A DNA stretch of 64,000 bases from Odontesthes bonariensis (Eukaryota > Chordata > Actinopteri > Atheriniformes > Atherinopsidae): NCBI RefSeq assembly GCF_027942865.1, contig NC_134509.1:5357754-5421753 (forward strand), given 5' to 3'. Position numbers and translations under genes: made by a program. The notes under the pieces are model-generated. The model saw nothing but the letters and a program-made list of their open reading frames with translations. It made no database searches and was not told the DNA's origin. Below, one piece after another: positions 1 to 13,117 of this stretch; within the stretch, counting starts at the first letter, position 1; each line of letters opens with the position of its first letter.

Positions 1-2523
1 AAAGTGCTGGAACACTAAATAATGGACCCTCAAGTCTTCTACTCCATCAAGGATACACGAACGCACCGATGACAGCTGTGGATTCTGAATATTTCCGAGC
101 TGCTGCCTGAGCTGCTAATAGAGAAACATACAGTGAACTACCAACTATAAGAATGGCCCAAATTAAAAAGAGAAAAAAGTAAAAGAAGAAGAAATAATCT
201 CAGAGTTTTGAAGATATTATAGAATAAGCACATAGGTGAGATTTTCAAATACACAGAGGAGAATTGCACCGAGATCCATACAAAAACAATAAAAATGCCA
301 AGGTGATTCCCCAGGTGAACTTCAGTGAGATTTAAGATGATTTCAAACATATAAACACAAAGGTCACTTTAAACTACAGTCAGTGGATCGACAAACATGA
401 AAATGTTTGCAAAATAACCTGGTTTGTCTGCGTCTCTGCTCCATTCAGTGCGCTCCAGTGAACCATACTGATCAGGGGACCCTTGCTTCTTCTCCATCGG
501 TGCTGCAGCTGCTCTCCAGTTGTGGAGGCTGGGAAACAGCGAAAGACAATCACAGAGGAGGGTCTCACGCTCCCAGCTTGTTGCTGTATTTCAGAGTCAT
601 CGACAGTCAGTCGCCAACCTGTCGAGGCAAAGGAAAGATGCTCCAGCGGTCCCCACCAGCTCCGGCAGGTGATGCTGCGCTGAAGGAGCCTCGTGGCAAC
701 AGTTTGTGGCTGGACAGCCCCACCTGGTGACCACTGGATACAATTACAGCCCGGCAGATTTTTTTTTGCCACATTCATGAGAAAACGCACACACTGTTTT
801 ACAAAAAGCACTTTTGTTTTTTAATTCATTTATTTACACATAGGCGTAAAGTCAATCTTCATATATGACATTAGAGGAAAATAATGTGCAAAATATATCA
901 TGAATTTTTAAACCCATGATTTTACCCTGTCAGGCCAAAGGACACACACTCACGTAAATGATTGTTCTGTTGTTGTTGCTTTTTTCATGCAGCTAATCAC
1001 GGTTCCTGAGGTCTTCACTGACAGACATCATAGCTGCGGGGGTGCAAATCAAAACAGGCAGCTCATGGGTGTGTGAGAAACAGATACATAAAACCAAACA
1101 CTCACTCTTTTCCATTAATAATTACTGAACCAATACAAGTAGTTGCGTCAGATCTCAAACAGACCTTAACGGTGTCACATGACTGCACGTTGTTGGGCAG
1201 TTTCACAGTAATTACACAAAAGCAGTTTCCAGTCTTTTATGCAAACAGTTGATTTACTCCTTCAAAAATAATCGTAACTTCAGATTTAGTGCAAACAGAA
1301 AAACACTATCACACAAAGCATGTATCAACCGACGGTAAACGGTGGCCGTGGTGATTTGTGGAGAGATTTCAGACATTCACGCACCAGTATGCCCCAAATT
1401 AAGCTATTTGTCTTCTATATCACAAAAGCAAAAGTTGAAAGTTGCATCTCTCGTTGGAACACAGCGCAGTCAGCAGCTTTCTGTCACCCTGTCTGGATAT
1501 CATCAAAGATCGCTTCTGTTCTGTAGTCATTCCTGAGATTGCACATGCTTCTATTTGCTACACTGAGCATAGTGTGCCTCTGGTAAATTCCTGGAATACT
1601 TTTTAAACAGAAAAACCCAAAACTAATGTCAATCATTTGCACTTTCATCACGTAACAGGTACAGGAATGACAAGTATCTGAATGATTGTTCCAAGAGAGC
1701 ACTGGGGAAACATCAGCTGTCATCGTACCCGTCCTGCAGGAGGTGTTCTTGTGTGTGTATGAGTGTATGTATGAGTGTCAGGGAGGCAGTAAAAGGTAGT
1801 GTGTATATAGAGTAAAGCGACCCTTACAATCAACTCTTTAAATATGTCACATTAAGTCATACCTCTAAGAGGCCGACTGCTTGCCGATTTGTTCCAAACA
1901 TTTTTACACATGATTACAGATTGTTGGAAATCCTTCATGCACAGAGGTGCAGCCACAACATTTAAACCACTGACAGGTGAAGTGAATAACGCTAACCATC
2001 GCAATTACAATGCAAAATTCTGCAATATTCTGCAAAATTCTGCAATATTCTGCAAGGAAACAACAGCATTCGTGTGGAATGCCAGGACCATGTGTCCCAC
2101 AACACTTGCTCATACACAGTGCTGCTCTGGAGGCCGAGGGGGCCTTTTACACTGCTGGTCTTAGGCAATAATGTCCTTTGGCAATACAAAAAAAAAATCA
2201 TACACAGACTGCCCATAATTATTAAAGTATGCACAGGAGACCATTTATAAAGAGCGGCAAACTCTTTCAATCATCAAAGTTCAATCACGTACTGGAGAGT
2301 GATAAAACCTCCTTATACTGTACAAGCAGCTCACTGGATTGATCGACACTACTACTGTACATGGTGCTTTTGAATGATAGTTTTTTTCCATTCAAACTAC
2401 AGAGTGCAGACTGACAAGAGGTGAAACTTGGTCCCAGGAGCAGCTCATTTGTCTTTTCGTGTGTCAGATGAGAGACTGGATATACAGACGACCGCCGTTC
2501 CTGCGTTTCACAACTTCATCCTG
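1..2523. other. Region downstream of pik3r6, no recognised gene
   Basis: Probably holds the pik3r6 3'UTR; a minus-strand AATAAA (plus tttatt at 829-834) is a candidate distant polyadenylation signal. ORFs near 380-811 resemble nothing I know. Around 1970-2005 the sequence resembles a Tc1-type terminus, followed by short tandem repeats. Confidence 0.4.
2011..2055. repeat. 20-bp tandem repeat
   Basis: The unit tgcaaaattctgcaatattc occurs twice in a row and is itself a degenerate 10-bp duplication, followed by a partial copy. Confidence 0.85.
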
Positions 2524-2680
2524 TTAGTTGACGATGCCAGCAAATGTGTTGATTGGCAGAGGGAGGGCTTTGCTCATGTATTTGCTCAGTCCAGCGTCTT
2601 TGTCCTCTCCCAGGTTGAATTTGGACCTCATGGCTTTCTGGACGCAGTATCCAGGATCCAGACAAGGGGAGACCTCGATG
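2524..2680 (-). CDS. pik3r6: pik3r6 last coding exon
   Basis: Runs from IEVSPC to [12 protein letters not shown] and TAA at 2524-2526, matching human PINTFSGIVQ. Acceptor acttcatag. Confidence 0.93.
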
Positions 2681-5600
2681 CTATGAAGTAGATGTTCAAC
2701 AGAGATAAGTCAGACTCAACAAGACTGAGCAAAAAGGATAAAAAAGCTTCTTGACGTAAATGCGATAAAAGAAAGAAGAGACGCAGATCGAGCTGCGGCT
2801 AAAATGATCATTGAATCTCAAACGCTTGTTGTCGGGGAGCTTTGTTCAGTGGTGCAAACAAAAACAAGTGACACTTGTGTGTTACCTCTGCACATCTCTG
2901 TAGGTCCTTCGACTGTCTCTGTCCAGTGTGAGATTGAAAGAACGACTCTCCAAAGTGCGAATCTTTATGTTGCAGATCCGGATCTTTGACTGCTGCCAAT
3001 TTCCACACGAAACAACAAAGAGGTTAAATGTTATACAAGCTGTTTTACATTAGACACGATTCATGGGTGTAACTTGAGCGCTCGTCCCTTCTCTCATGTT
3101 GCTTCGACTCACCGCTGCGTTGCTCTTTGTCTTTACTGGAGCTTCATTCAGAGTCAGAGTCAAACAATTCAGGTCTGTGAGATAAAGGGCGAGTTAACGT
3201 GTGAAGCGTGAAATTCAGATTACGAAACACTTGGCTTTGAATTGAACTTGTGAACTTTTCTTTGAAAACTGCCCTTACATGCCTTTGCTCGTGAGCTGCT
3301 GCAGTATAAATCAACTGAATAAAAAGACTTAATATCAAACCTTCTGCTTGACTTGAAGGAATACCACAAATCTGCGCCCCTGATGTCCTGACTGAAATTC
3401 CTTTGTCAACATCTCGGCCGCTTAACGTCACCTTGGGCGCACGCATAGAAATATGTACACAAAAATGAACATCAGAATTCATCTTTTCAAACAGAGGCAA
3501 GCATACAAATAACACCCACACGAAATGAAAATGAACCGGTACTTGTTTTGGTGGTTGAGAGGCATCTAAGTACACAAATGCGCCAGTGATGGGAATGAAA
3601 CAGTGGATCTAAAAAAAGGCAACACACCTTTTTGTAATTCATAGAGACGACAGCTCCGCATATTTCCCCCGAGCTCTTCTTTGGTTTATCTGTTTGAGAA
3701 TTAGAGGCGTGTTGTTACATCAGTGTTTCAGGCCTAGTGGAAAGCGCAGACCAAAGCATAAAAAAACCCCCAAAAAACAGCTATTCATGTTTGCTTTCTT
3801 TTTTTCTTTCTTATTGTAATTTAGGGGGGCAGAAAAGCAAACTTTTGCAGGTATTTATAAAAACACAAATATTGACGACAACACTGGCATGTGTAGCCAA
3901 TTCACCTCTGATCGATGCTGAGATCTGTCTGAATTCTGGAAACTCTATCTCCAGGTGCGTAAGGAACACATCTTCCACGGGATCCTTTGTCATGTTGGTG
4001 AATGTAATCTAATGGAAAATCATGCAAATGTATAAACCAGCTGATATCTTCAGCATGCTCTTTGGTTTTATAGTGAGGGAAAACTCCCAAGATGTATCGT
4101 ACCTTAACGAAGTAGATGGTGAAGTAGACGGGTAGCTGGCCACTGCGGACGTAGTAGGAAATGACATCAGAGATGAAGGGCTCTTTCGGCCTCCCAGGGT
4201 TCGCTTGTTGCTAAAGAAAGCAAACGATATTCAAAATGAACTGAAGCGCCAGCGCAATGTCGAGACAAGACATTCGCTTGGCTTTTAAGGAGAATACAGT
4301 GAGTTGATGACAGGTAAACTGCTTGTCACTTAACAACCATGAGTCACCAAGAAGCTTTTAACTTTTAAACAAATGCATCCCCAAAAAAGAGAGAGAGCAC
4401 TGGGGTCAGCAAAACAAATCCCATTTAAGCTAGGGCAGAAGGAGGAAATGAAACAGGGAAAGTGCACGTTCCGTAGAATCAAAAGGCCTTTCACATGAAT
4501 GTTTGAAAAGAGAACTCAGTCAGGCGTTCCCCACCTTCTTTCAACTCACTTCACAGCATTATCTAATTTCTTTTCCAGTGTTATAATTACTCTATTTCCC
4601 ATGTAAAGGAAATAGAGTCAGAGGTGTGTCGAAAAGTATTTAGAGTTTAATTTACTTTACTTGTTGTGTGGTGAAATCAACATATTTATTTTCCTTGCAG
4701 AGAGTGTGATGTTATGCAACTTCCTGCGTTTCAGGTCATGCAAAGAACAGCTGCCATGTTGACTGAGGGGGGATGCGGTAATGTAGTGACATTTTCTCAA
4801 TGTGTCTGTAAGTAAACCTACCACCCAAAGCACACCACAAGAAAATGTGCAAGTGAGCAAACCTGAGCCAATCAGCTGTGTGTAACTATTCTTAAGTCTC
4901 GTTATTTGATTTATTCATGATGTTTCAGATGTAATCGCATCATACCATATTGGCCAGTTTGTGAATTGTGCTGCCCAAACTCTTGATGTTGCAGTTGTAC
5001 CATGGGTCCACGCTGCTCAAGTAGGAACCGAGAGAGCAGAAATCCTCCTTGGACTGATGGAGGTTTTCCTGCAAAAAAGGAACATGAAAGTGAACCTGTA
5101 AATTACCTCAAACTTTGCAAAATAACAGTGGTGAGGGAATAAGATAAGTCTGTCAATATGGAAGTTTGTAAATGTCACAGACAAACATCCTGAAAGTATC
5201 ATTCATAGTGGTTGAATACAAATTTATCAGTGTTTCCTCCGTTAAAAAGCGTTTACAGATAGATTAGGTCAGCAGGTTTCAGGTGACCCGATGACAACAC
5301 GGACAGTTTCCCAAACTGATCTTCCGTTATAACATGAGCTCTTTGTCGCATTCATCTCTGGATGTGTTGACTCTCACACAGTAACTGGTGTTGTGTTGTG
5401 TTCTGTAAGAGGAAGCTGACTCACCTTGGCAGGGGAGGTTGGAGTCGGAGCCGCGCAAACAGGAATGTAGTAAAACTGGAGATTGACTTTCATTGTAAAA
5501 AAAAGCCGCCGCGCTTCCCTTTTCCTGCAGAGGCCAAACCGAAGATTCGTGAGAAGCTCAACGATGGCGAGCAGTTAGACATTTGCAGCCAAAAAAAAGG

Positions 5601-8600
5601 GACATTTGCAGTGACATAAGCACAGTTTTATGTGGCAAACCAGAAATAATAAAAAACTTGTCCTGCCCAACTGTGTTGTTATTCTACCTGAATGTAAATG
5701 TCAGTGCAATCCAAGTTTATTTCATGATTAACTAAAGACAACATGTCCACTATGCGTTTAAGGTCTCATTGTTAGGGCATGTTTGAAATGGTTTCATCAA
5801 AGCTGAATATGTTCCCTCAAGTACGGACAGACTGCTTCTTGCATTGCAGTATTTAGCAGTTTAATTCTGGAGAAAGACCAACATTAGCGATTACGTTATA
5901 GAGCTCCGATGCAGGAAAATATTTCACGATGGCAACTGTTCCCACACTGTACAGATTGTTCAACTGGCTTGAAACTATGTGTGTAAAACTACCACTTCAC
6001 AGTGTAATAAAGGAATATAAATCATACTGAGGCAGCAAACAGCTAAAAGCAGTATATTCAGTAATGCCACTAACCAACTATAATCCCAAAGCTGGTGTCA
6101 CAGTTGAAAAACCCGCCAGTTGCTTTCAGAGAAGCTTTATCAAGATGCGTTTGTATCTCGTGACGTAAAGTCCCTCACCTGAAGAAGTAATAGGCCTGAG
6201 CAAGGCGGCCCACAACCCTGTCATCACCCATGATGACTATCCTGGCAGTAAAGTGTCGCTGCTGCTTGGGAAAGTTCTGCATGGAGCTGGCTCCTGCCCG
6301 CCTCTGCAGAGTGGCCCCTCTGCTTCCTCCCCTTCCTCCATTTCCTCCTAGATTTGCATGGTCCTCCAACGTGTCTTGCATCAGCACCACGCCGTCCTTT
6401 GCAGATGGTTTCAACTTGATGCCCCCACGGCGTGACAGCCTCCCTGAGTCTGGCTCCCTGGGAGAAGGAGGGGATCTGACATCGTACTTTAAGTTAGGAT
6501 CAGTTAAAGTGCTGTAACTACCGCACATTGTGTGGAATTTCAAAACAACAGTATTTACATTTTGCATTGCTCCCATGATGCGCTAATGCTGGATGTGTCC
6601 AGAGAGGACGACAGAGAAGGATCAGTGCCGGGGGGCAAGTCCCTTTCAATCCCGCTGTCATCGGACATAACGGAGAAGCGGGTCATGTCGGATGGCATCG
6701 GGTCACAGGGCGCTTCACCCAGCTCAAAGTCCTCCTGCTCTTGGTTGAGGGAGAACTGCTCAGACACGCCGCTGGATCGCAACCACTTGGCCAGCTCTCG
6801 CCCTGTCAGTATTTTGAATATCATATTTCAGACACATGGAACTAACGTGAGCCCAGCGAATCAGCACAGAACAACACTTAGTTCTTTCAGAAACTGTTCT
6901 CTCTGTGATGGTTGGCATATTTCACCTCTCCCTAACTGTGCCTCATCACAAACACATACGCATAGCCGTGTCAGAGCTTCATCTCAACGCTAATGTTTCA
7001 GTGAATCTGAGTATATGAAGGCCTCCCAGTCAGTGGGGTTACAATAATTACTGAGTTATTAAGTTCATGTTTACACCTTAGTTTGACAAAAAATTGGATC
7101 GGATCGGGTTAACTGAGATAACTGGGTTGAAAGTCAAATTAAACCTGCTTGTAGACGGTGAAGCACGTGGTGAATTGGACTTCAAGTTCTGCGCATGCTC
7201 GAGATTTTTTCCTGAGGTTGTGACCCCGGAAAAGTCAAATATTCCGGACTGCACAGTGGAAACACGCCAAAGGAGACGATATTACTGTTGTTGTCGCCGT
7301 CAGAAAGAAAGAAACAACGTGATGGAGAATGCCCCGTTGGGCAACAAGCAGCTCATCACAGACCAAATGTAGAGGGACGTAGCTTCATCTGGCTCTTCGT
7401 TCGCCATCTTTCTCTAATGCCTGAGTTTGTTGTTGTTGGTGGGGACGAGGTCAACAGGAAAAGGCTATATTAGCAACAGTTGGAATGGGTACAGCGCCAC
7501 CTACCGTACCGGGGTATGACACGCTTTGGGCCTCTGATTCCATTCATTCACCGCCATATATCCAAGGATAATTACCCTTGTTTAAATGCTATAATCTCAT
7601 CATGTAGACCCACTGACTGCGAAGCATGACACTGTTTGTTTGGTTCATCTTTCAGAAACAACACATCCTTGCATATTCTCAAGTCTTTTTTTTTTTTAAT
7701 TTTCACTTTTAAACAGCCTCATCTTCTTCAGTCTTTTCAGAATTATTTCAGAAACCTTCAAAATCAGTATAATGTGTACAACTTCCTCAGGAGCCACTCA
7801 CAGATATCCAGATCCTCCGTCCACAGGTGGAAGCTCATGTCGGGGTTAGGAAGAGGGCAGTCACACAGCGGTCCACCACGCTCTGCAGAACACACGGCGG
7901 AAGAGTGAGCGAGGAAGAGACCAAAACTGTCAGACGAACAATCAAAACAAACACCCCCCCCTCCTCACGACTTCCGCTCATGTCCATCCTTTTGTCTTCC
8001 AGCTGGACGGACTGCAGAACAGGCTCATCGGATGAGCCACCAACTTGATGACAGCGGGAGGAAGAGTAGAAATAGATATCCGGAAGTTTTAATAATACAC
8101 ACAACTGACTGGACAGATTTGGACACGGAGGAAAGCACTACATAGACAGCGGACAGTGTTTCAAGCTGTGTTTAAATGTACAAAACATGTCCATCACCAA
8201 CAATGTGCACTTGAATGCTGCTCTGAATGCAAGCGAATTACAAATCAGTAGCAGCTAAGTGAGACTGAGTATGAGCTCCGAAAAGTGTATAAATGCAGTG
8301 GTCGCAGGAGAATTTAGAGCCTGTGTCATAATGTTAGCAAGAAGACCATTTTTTCCAACATCCTTTTAGGTGATTCGCTAATCTTAACAACTGTTGCAAG
8401 CCATGCAAAGTCTCCACGCCTCTGTTCTGTGAAACAGGACAAAGTAACTAATTGTAATCTGTAATTCACAGTGATCACAACACATTTTGAAGACATGTAG
8501 TCAATAATATCAAAGATACGGCGTTATAGTGGGACTACTGACAAATTACGCACACAGTCCCCGTCACTGTGTTTCTTATGCCCTTTTCAAACTGACACAC

Positions 8601-11600
8601 TAATGTCTGACTCAATCATTGCAAAAATGTTTGCATGATTTAAAGGTTCATTTCTGAATCAATAAAAATATCTGGACTACTGAAACTCCAACGTGTTTTT
8701 AAAAAAAATCTTTTCGGCTTCTCTTTTCTGCATTTCTCTCCAGCTCTGTTGCATAACCAGATGTGACAGCGCTGAAGAGATGTCTAGCCAAACCATGACC
8801 ACGTTGGGCAGCTTTGCGTTTCCACTTCAGAGAGTTCATACCCGAGTCTGTGTCAGAGACGATCTCTCCGTACAGATGCTGAAGACGGCTCCTCAGTGCT
8901 CCGCCATCTCCTCTGCCGCCCTCCTCCACGCTCTGCTCAAGGATCGCTAACACTTCCTGAAAGTACGGCTCGATATCTTGACCCTTGTCCTGTCCCAAAA
9001 CACACACACACACACATACGTGGGTTAAGACACGCACTCACAGGAAGATAAACATATAGAGGCCATGTATTCATAGCATCGAGGTGAGGGGTGAGAAATG
9101 TGCATCTGTCTGCCCTTGAGTGTGTCCTGCTGAGGCGTTATGTTTGGACCAGTGCCAGAGACGCCACACAGTTCGGAAACAACACACTTATCAATGCGGA
9201 TGTTTCCAGACTTAAAAGAGTAACGCAGAATCCTAAGCGAGTTTTACTGTATTTGCAAAAACGTGTGCCATCAACAGAATATAGACGGACAGCAGGGTAC
9301 CTTCCTGCTCATAAGTCATTGCAGTCAGTGTTTTTATTCACTTCAAAATGTCCAAACATGCTGCCGCGACCACAGAGACCGTGCACTTTAGTTATCAAAC
9401 CACCTCTACGCGTAGGGCGTTTTATTCCTTCTTTACAGGCAATCAATACCTTCAATTGTGCATTTGCATAGTAATATACAACTTAAAATCAACAGAACAA
9501 AAAGTTTCCTTCAAAATTATGGAAATTTGTGCAATGAACTTGCAGCTAAAACAAAATAAATGAAATGAAAAATAATACTGCCGCTTTAAAAAGCAGTTGG
9601 GCTGGTCTGTGGCGTAGTGGGTTAAGCAGGGGCCCCATTTACAAGAGGCTACAGTCCTCGCTGCAGCTGGCCCCGGTTCGAGTCCTGCATCTGACGGCCC
9701 TGTGCTGCATGTCGTTCCCCCTCCCTGTGCCCCCTGCTTCCTGTCTCTCTGAACTGTCCTATCCATTAAAGGCACAAAAACCCAAATAAAAAAAAAAGAA
9801 CATAGTTGAGTAAAACCTTAACTCTTAAGACAATAACCACATAAAGTAATCGTACAGCTTACTCTACCACAGCTGTGTGCATGTACAGCAGCCACCAGGT
9901 CGTGGGTTTCTGAACATCGCTTTGTTCAGGGTTTACTGTGGCGGAGCACAAGCTGATTATCAAAACTGAGCCTTGGTAGGTCAAATTTACTGAGACACCA
10001 ATTCCGTCCAAAATTTGTCAAAGTCACATTTGAGGAAAACAGTTTAATCCGTACAAAAGCTGCCTCAACCCTCTGCAATCTGGGATGCAGAAGCAGGGTA
10101 AGAATCGGCTGATTTTTGCAGTCGACGAGAAGCGCCAGCAACAAAAGAAGCAGAGCGTTGTAGACTGCAGTCAGAGTGTAATAATGCAAGGGAGCCAGCT
10201 GCTCTGGAGGGAATACCTGCTAGAACAACACATTAAGAGGGAATGCATAGAATTCATTCTTCCAAATACAACCAAATGACATCACAAGGAGGGTTAAAAA
10301 CAAACTGAAATTGAAGATTACCAAGAGAAGGCAACAAATGAGAACAAGTCAACAAACCGCACAACTATACTGACCCTCAAGGCCCGAGCCAGGTTCTGCC
10401 AGTGGCACTGGTCTGCTCCCAAAACAGCCTGCATGGAGTGTTGGACCACACTGCACATATGTTCTAAAGGACTTAGAAATCCAGCCGAAGTGGAGGCAGA
10501 GGCCTCAAAATCCCCAAACAGGACAGGTATCAAGGAACCAGAAAAGACGACTGGATCGGCCAAAATAAAAACCCTGCAGAGATTTAATGACACAAAAGGA
10601 AGGCAGTTTGAGACACTGCAGTGGTACAAGTGGGATAACAATATAAAGTGTCCGTTCAGGGAAGCTGTTAGTGCAGTTTTGTAGAAAGCAATACGACTCA
10701 CCTCTCCTGAAAAGGATAGTGTTCACTTTTTAACCTCTGCTCTGCTGTGACCATCCTCTGGTACATCAGACCTGTTGATGGAAGTAGCATTTAATGATGG
10801 CGTAATGTTGCAAATGCTCAAACGTGATATCCTTTCAAAAGCCTGGACAGCTCATTTCACATGTAAGCAGTCATAACACGGTTCTTAGGGCTCTGAAGAA
10901 CTCTGATGAAGCCAAAAATGGCGTCCTTCACGGCGTCATCATGTACTCATCAGGAGGAAGGGGGATGATGACACACAAGTCTGGAAACATGAAGCCGTCC
11001 GTCACGGCGAGCACAAGCTTTTCCACTCACTCTCACTCTTCTCTTCTTCACATTACCAGCAATCACATTTACTGTTTCACATCTTGTCAAAATGATCACA
11101 GAAATCAGCTGAATCCCCCCCCCACCATGGCGAATCATTTAAAAATGGGGCTTTAATAGTGGAAAAACCACCTATAAATCGGTCCGCCTCAGTTTTAGGA
11201 CTCATAACAATGATACGCAGCTCGGCCACGGCGCCACACATTTATTTATTTTATTTTACTTATTTGCGTCAGTGCTGTTCCTACATTTCACAGTGCTATA
11301 AAAAAGACTACAGTTTAGGCGAAAATAGTGGAAAAATAGTTGTTGAGACAGTTTGACCTTTGACCATGTGACCTTTATATTTTTTAGATAGGCCCAAAAC
11401 TAGGTCTAAATGAAAGCTAGGATTGTACACTTCAAAATGCTACCAAACATGCTCTCATAACATATGAGTAAAGGTGTGAAAATGAGCACAAGACAGGATA
11501 TGCCATCTGCGTTTAGAGGCCTATTTATTGCAGGGGATTGATAACTTTATGTGCTGATAACTGTCATAGAGGTACCACTTAGGATGGGTTATCATACCAA

Positions 11601-13079
11601 AATATCATCTATGGACATGTACCTTTTGAAAAAATGTTACTAGATTTTGCCACCTTGAGTGGTACCAAAAAGTCAAATTTTGGCCTTTGGCCCATGGACT
11701 GATTGCAGTGGTGAAGGCGTGCTGGGTGAGGTGAGAGGAGAGGAGCGGGCTGAGTGTGTGTGGCAGCGAGTGCGTGCACCCTCTCTGCACTCCCAGTGTG
11801 ACTTGGCCTGCGCACTCTGCTGTCTGTTCACTGCACCCATTTCACAAAAAGAAACATTTTGTTCTACAATCAGCTGTTTGATGCTATGTTGAATCTTTCC
11901 AGTTGATGTTGCCCATTTTCTCAATTAGCGTTGATTTGTGTTTGAGATTAAGAGTACGTTTATTCAAACTTATTATCAGGGAACAGCTTTGCCTCATGGA
12001 GCATCCTCACAGTTTGTCCTCAGCGCTGAGGGAGACGCTCTGATGAAGGAGAGTTGACGACACACAGAGCAGAAATTGATCTGTGGTGCGAGTTGTTGTT
12101 TATCTTTTAAAGGCCGAAAGGTGATCGTGGAATAGTTGAGGCTCACTACCTGGAATAAGGCGTTCAGTTTTCATCTGTCTTGTGTAGCTGAGGCCCACGG
12201 AGCAGTAGGGTTGTGGATAGGTCAGTAGTCGCTTGCAAAAGTCGTAAACGCGCTTGTACAGTTCATCTGGAATGTAGGCCGTCTGAAACGTCACAAAACA
12301 AACAGGCTTACTTCAAATACCCCATTTGTGATGAGCAAATGATAATCATTACAGTGTTGGCACTCAAATATGAGGAAAAACACATGTGGTGCAGACTTAA
12401 ATGAGCCAGTTTCAGGTTAGAACTTCCTTGTTGACATTTGCTCCAGGATTAGATCAAATTCTACCTGGTTCCCACAACTGGCATTACCCAGTGCAAAGTT
12501 CCCCACATTTACCGCCTTACAAACAATGCAAAAGTAACCTGATTGCATTCCAATGAATTCCATTTAATGAATCAAACAGACATATCACACTAGGCATATA
12601 ACCAGTGCCATCAGCCTGACCAGATGAGCTCACCAAGCTCACCAAGCAAGCTTTTCATGTTGCAACAATTTGGCAGAAATGCTGTACCTGAATGATGGCA
12701 AACATCAGTGTGTGGAGCAAAGGGATGATACATTTGCGAGAATCACATCTTTCAGCCTGCAGAGAAAAACATGCACGTCAGGGCTCCGAACACATTTTAC
12801 TATAAAAAGTGTATCAACTGGCCCAAGATGACTACAGCTTCCTTCCTCTTTGAAAGTGCAAGCAAAAGAGATTTTAGAACCCACTTGAAGGCAGACGCTT
12901 CACCACAAATACGGGTCTGTACTGAAGTGTGCCTTTTAGAATAGGTGTTTAAAAACTGTTGACAGTGTCACAAGTGAGATCAAGTACCTTTTCGAGCTCC
13001 TTAATAAGCACCCACACCAGAGACAAGCTGTTGTCAGGATTGTTTCGAACTTTCTTATGAAGTGTCCATCTGAGCATTC

Positions 13080-13117
<38 letters not shown>

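Noticed and set aside
380..811. 143-codon minus-strand open frame
   Set aside because: It overlaps a plus-strand frame of similar length, has no recognisable motif and no splice context; probably 3'UTR or intergenic.
9610..9685. Possible tRNA gene
   Set aside because: A and B boxes are present but there is no clover-leaf acceptor pairing, and the body and A-rich tail fit a SINE.
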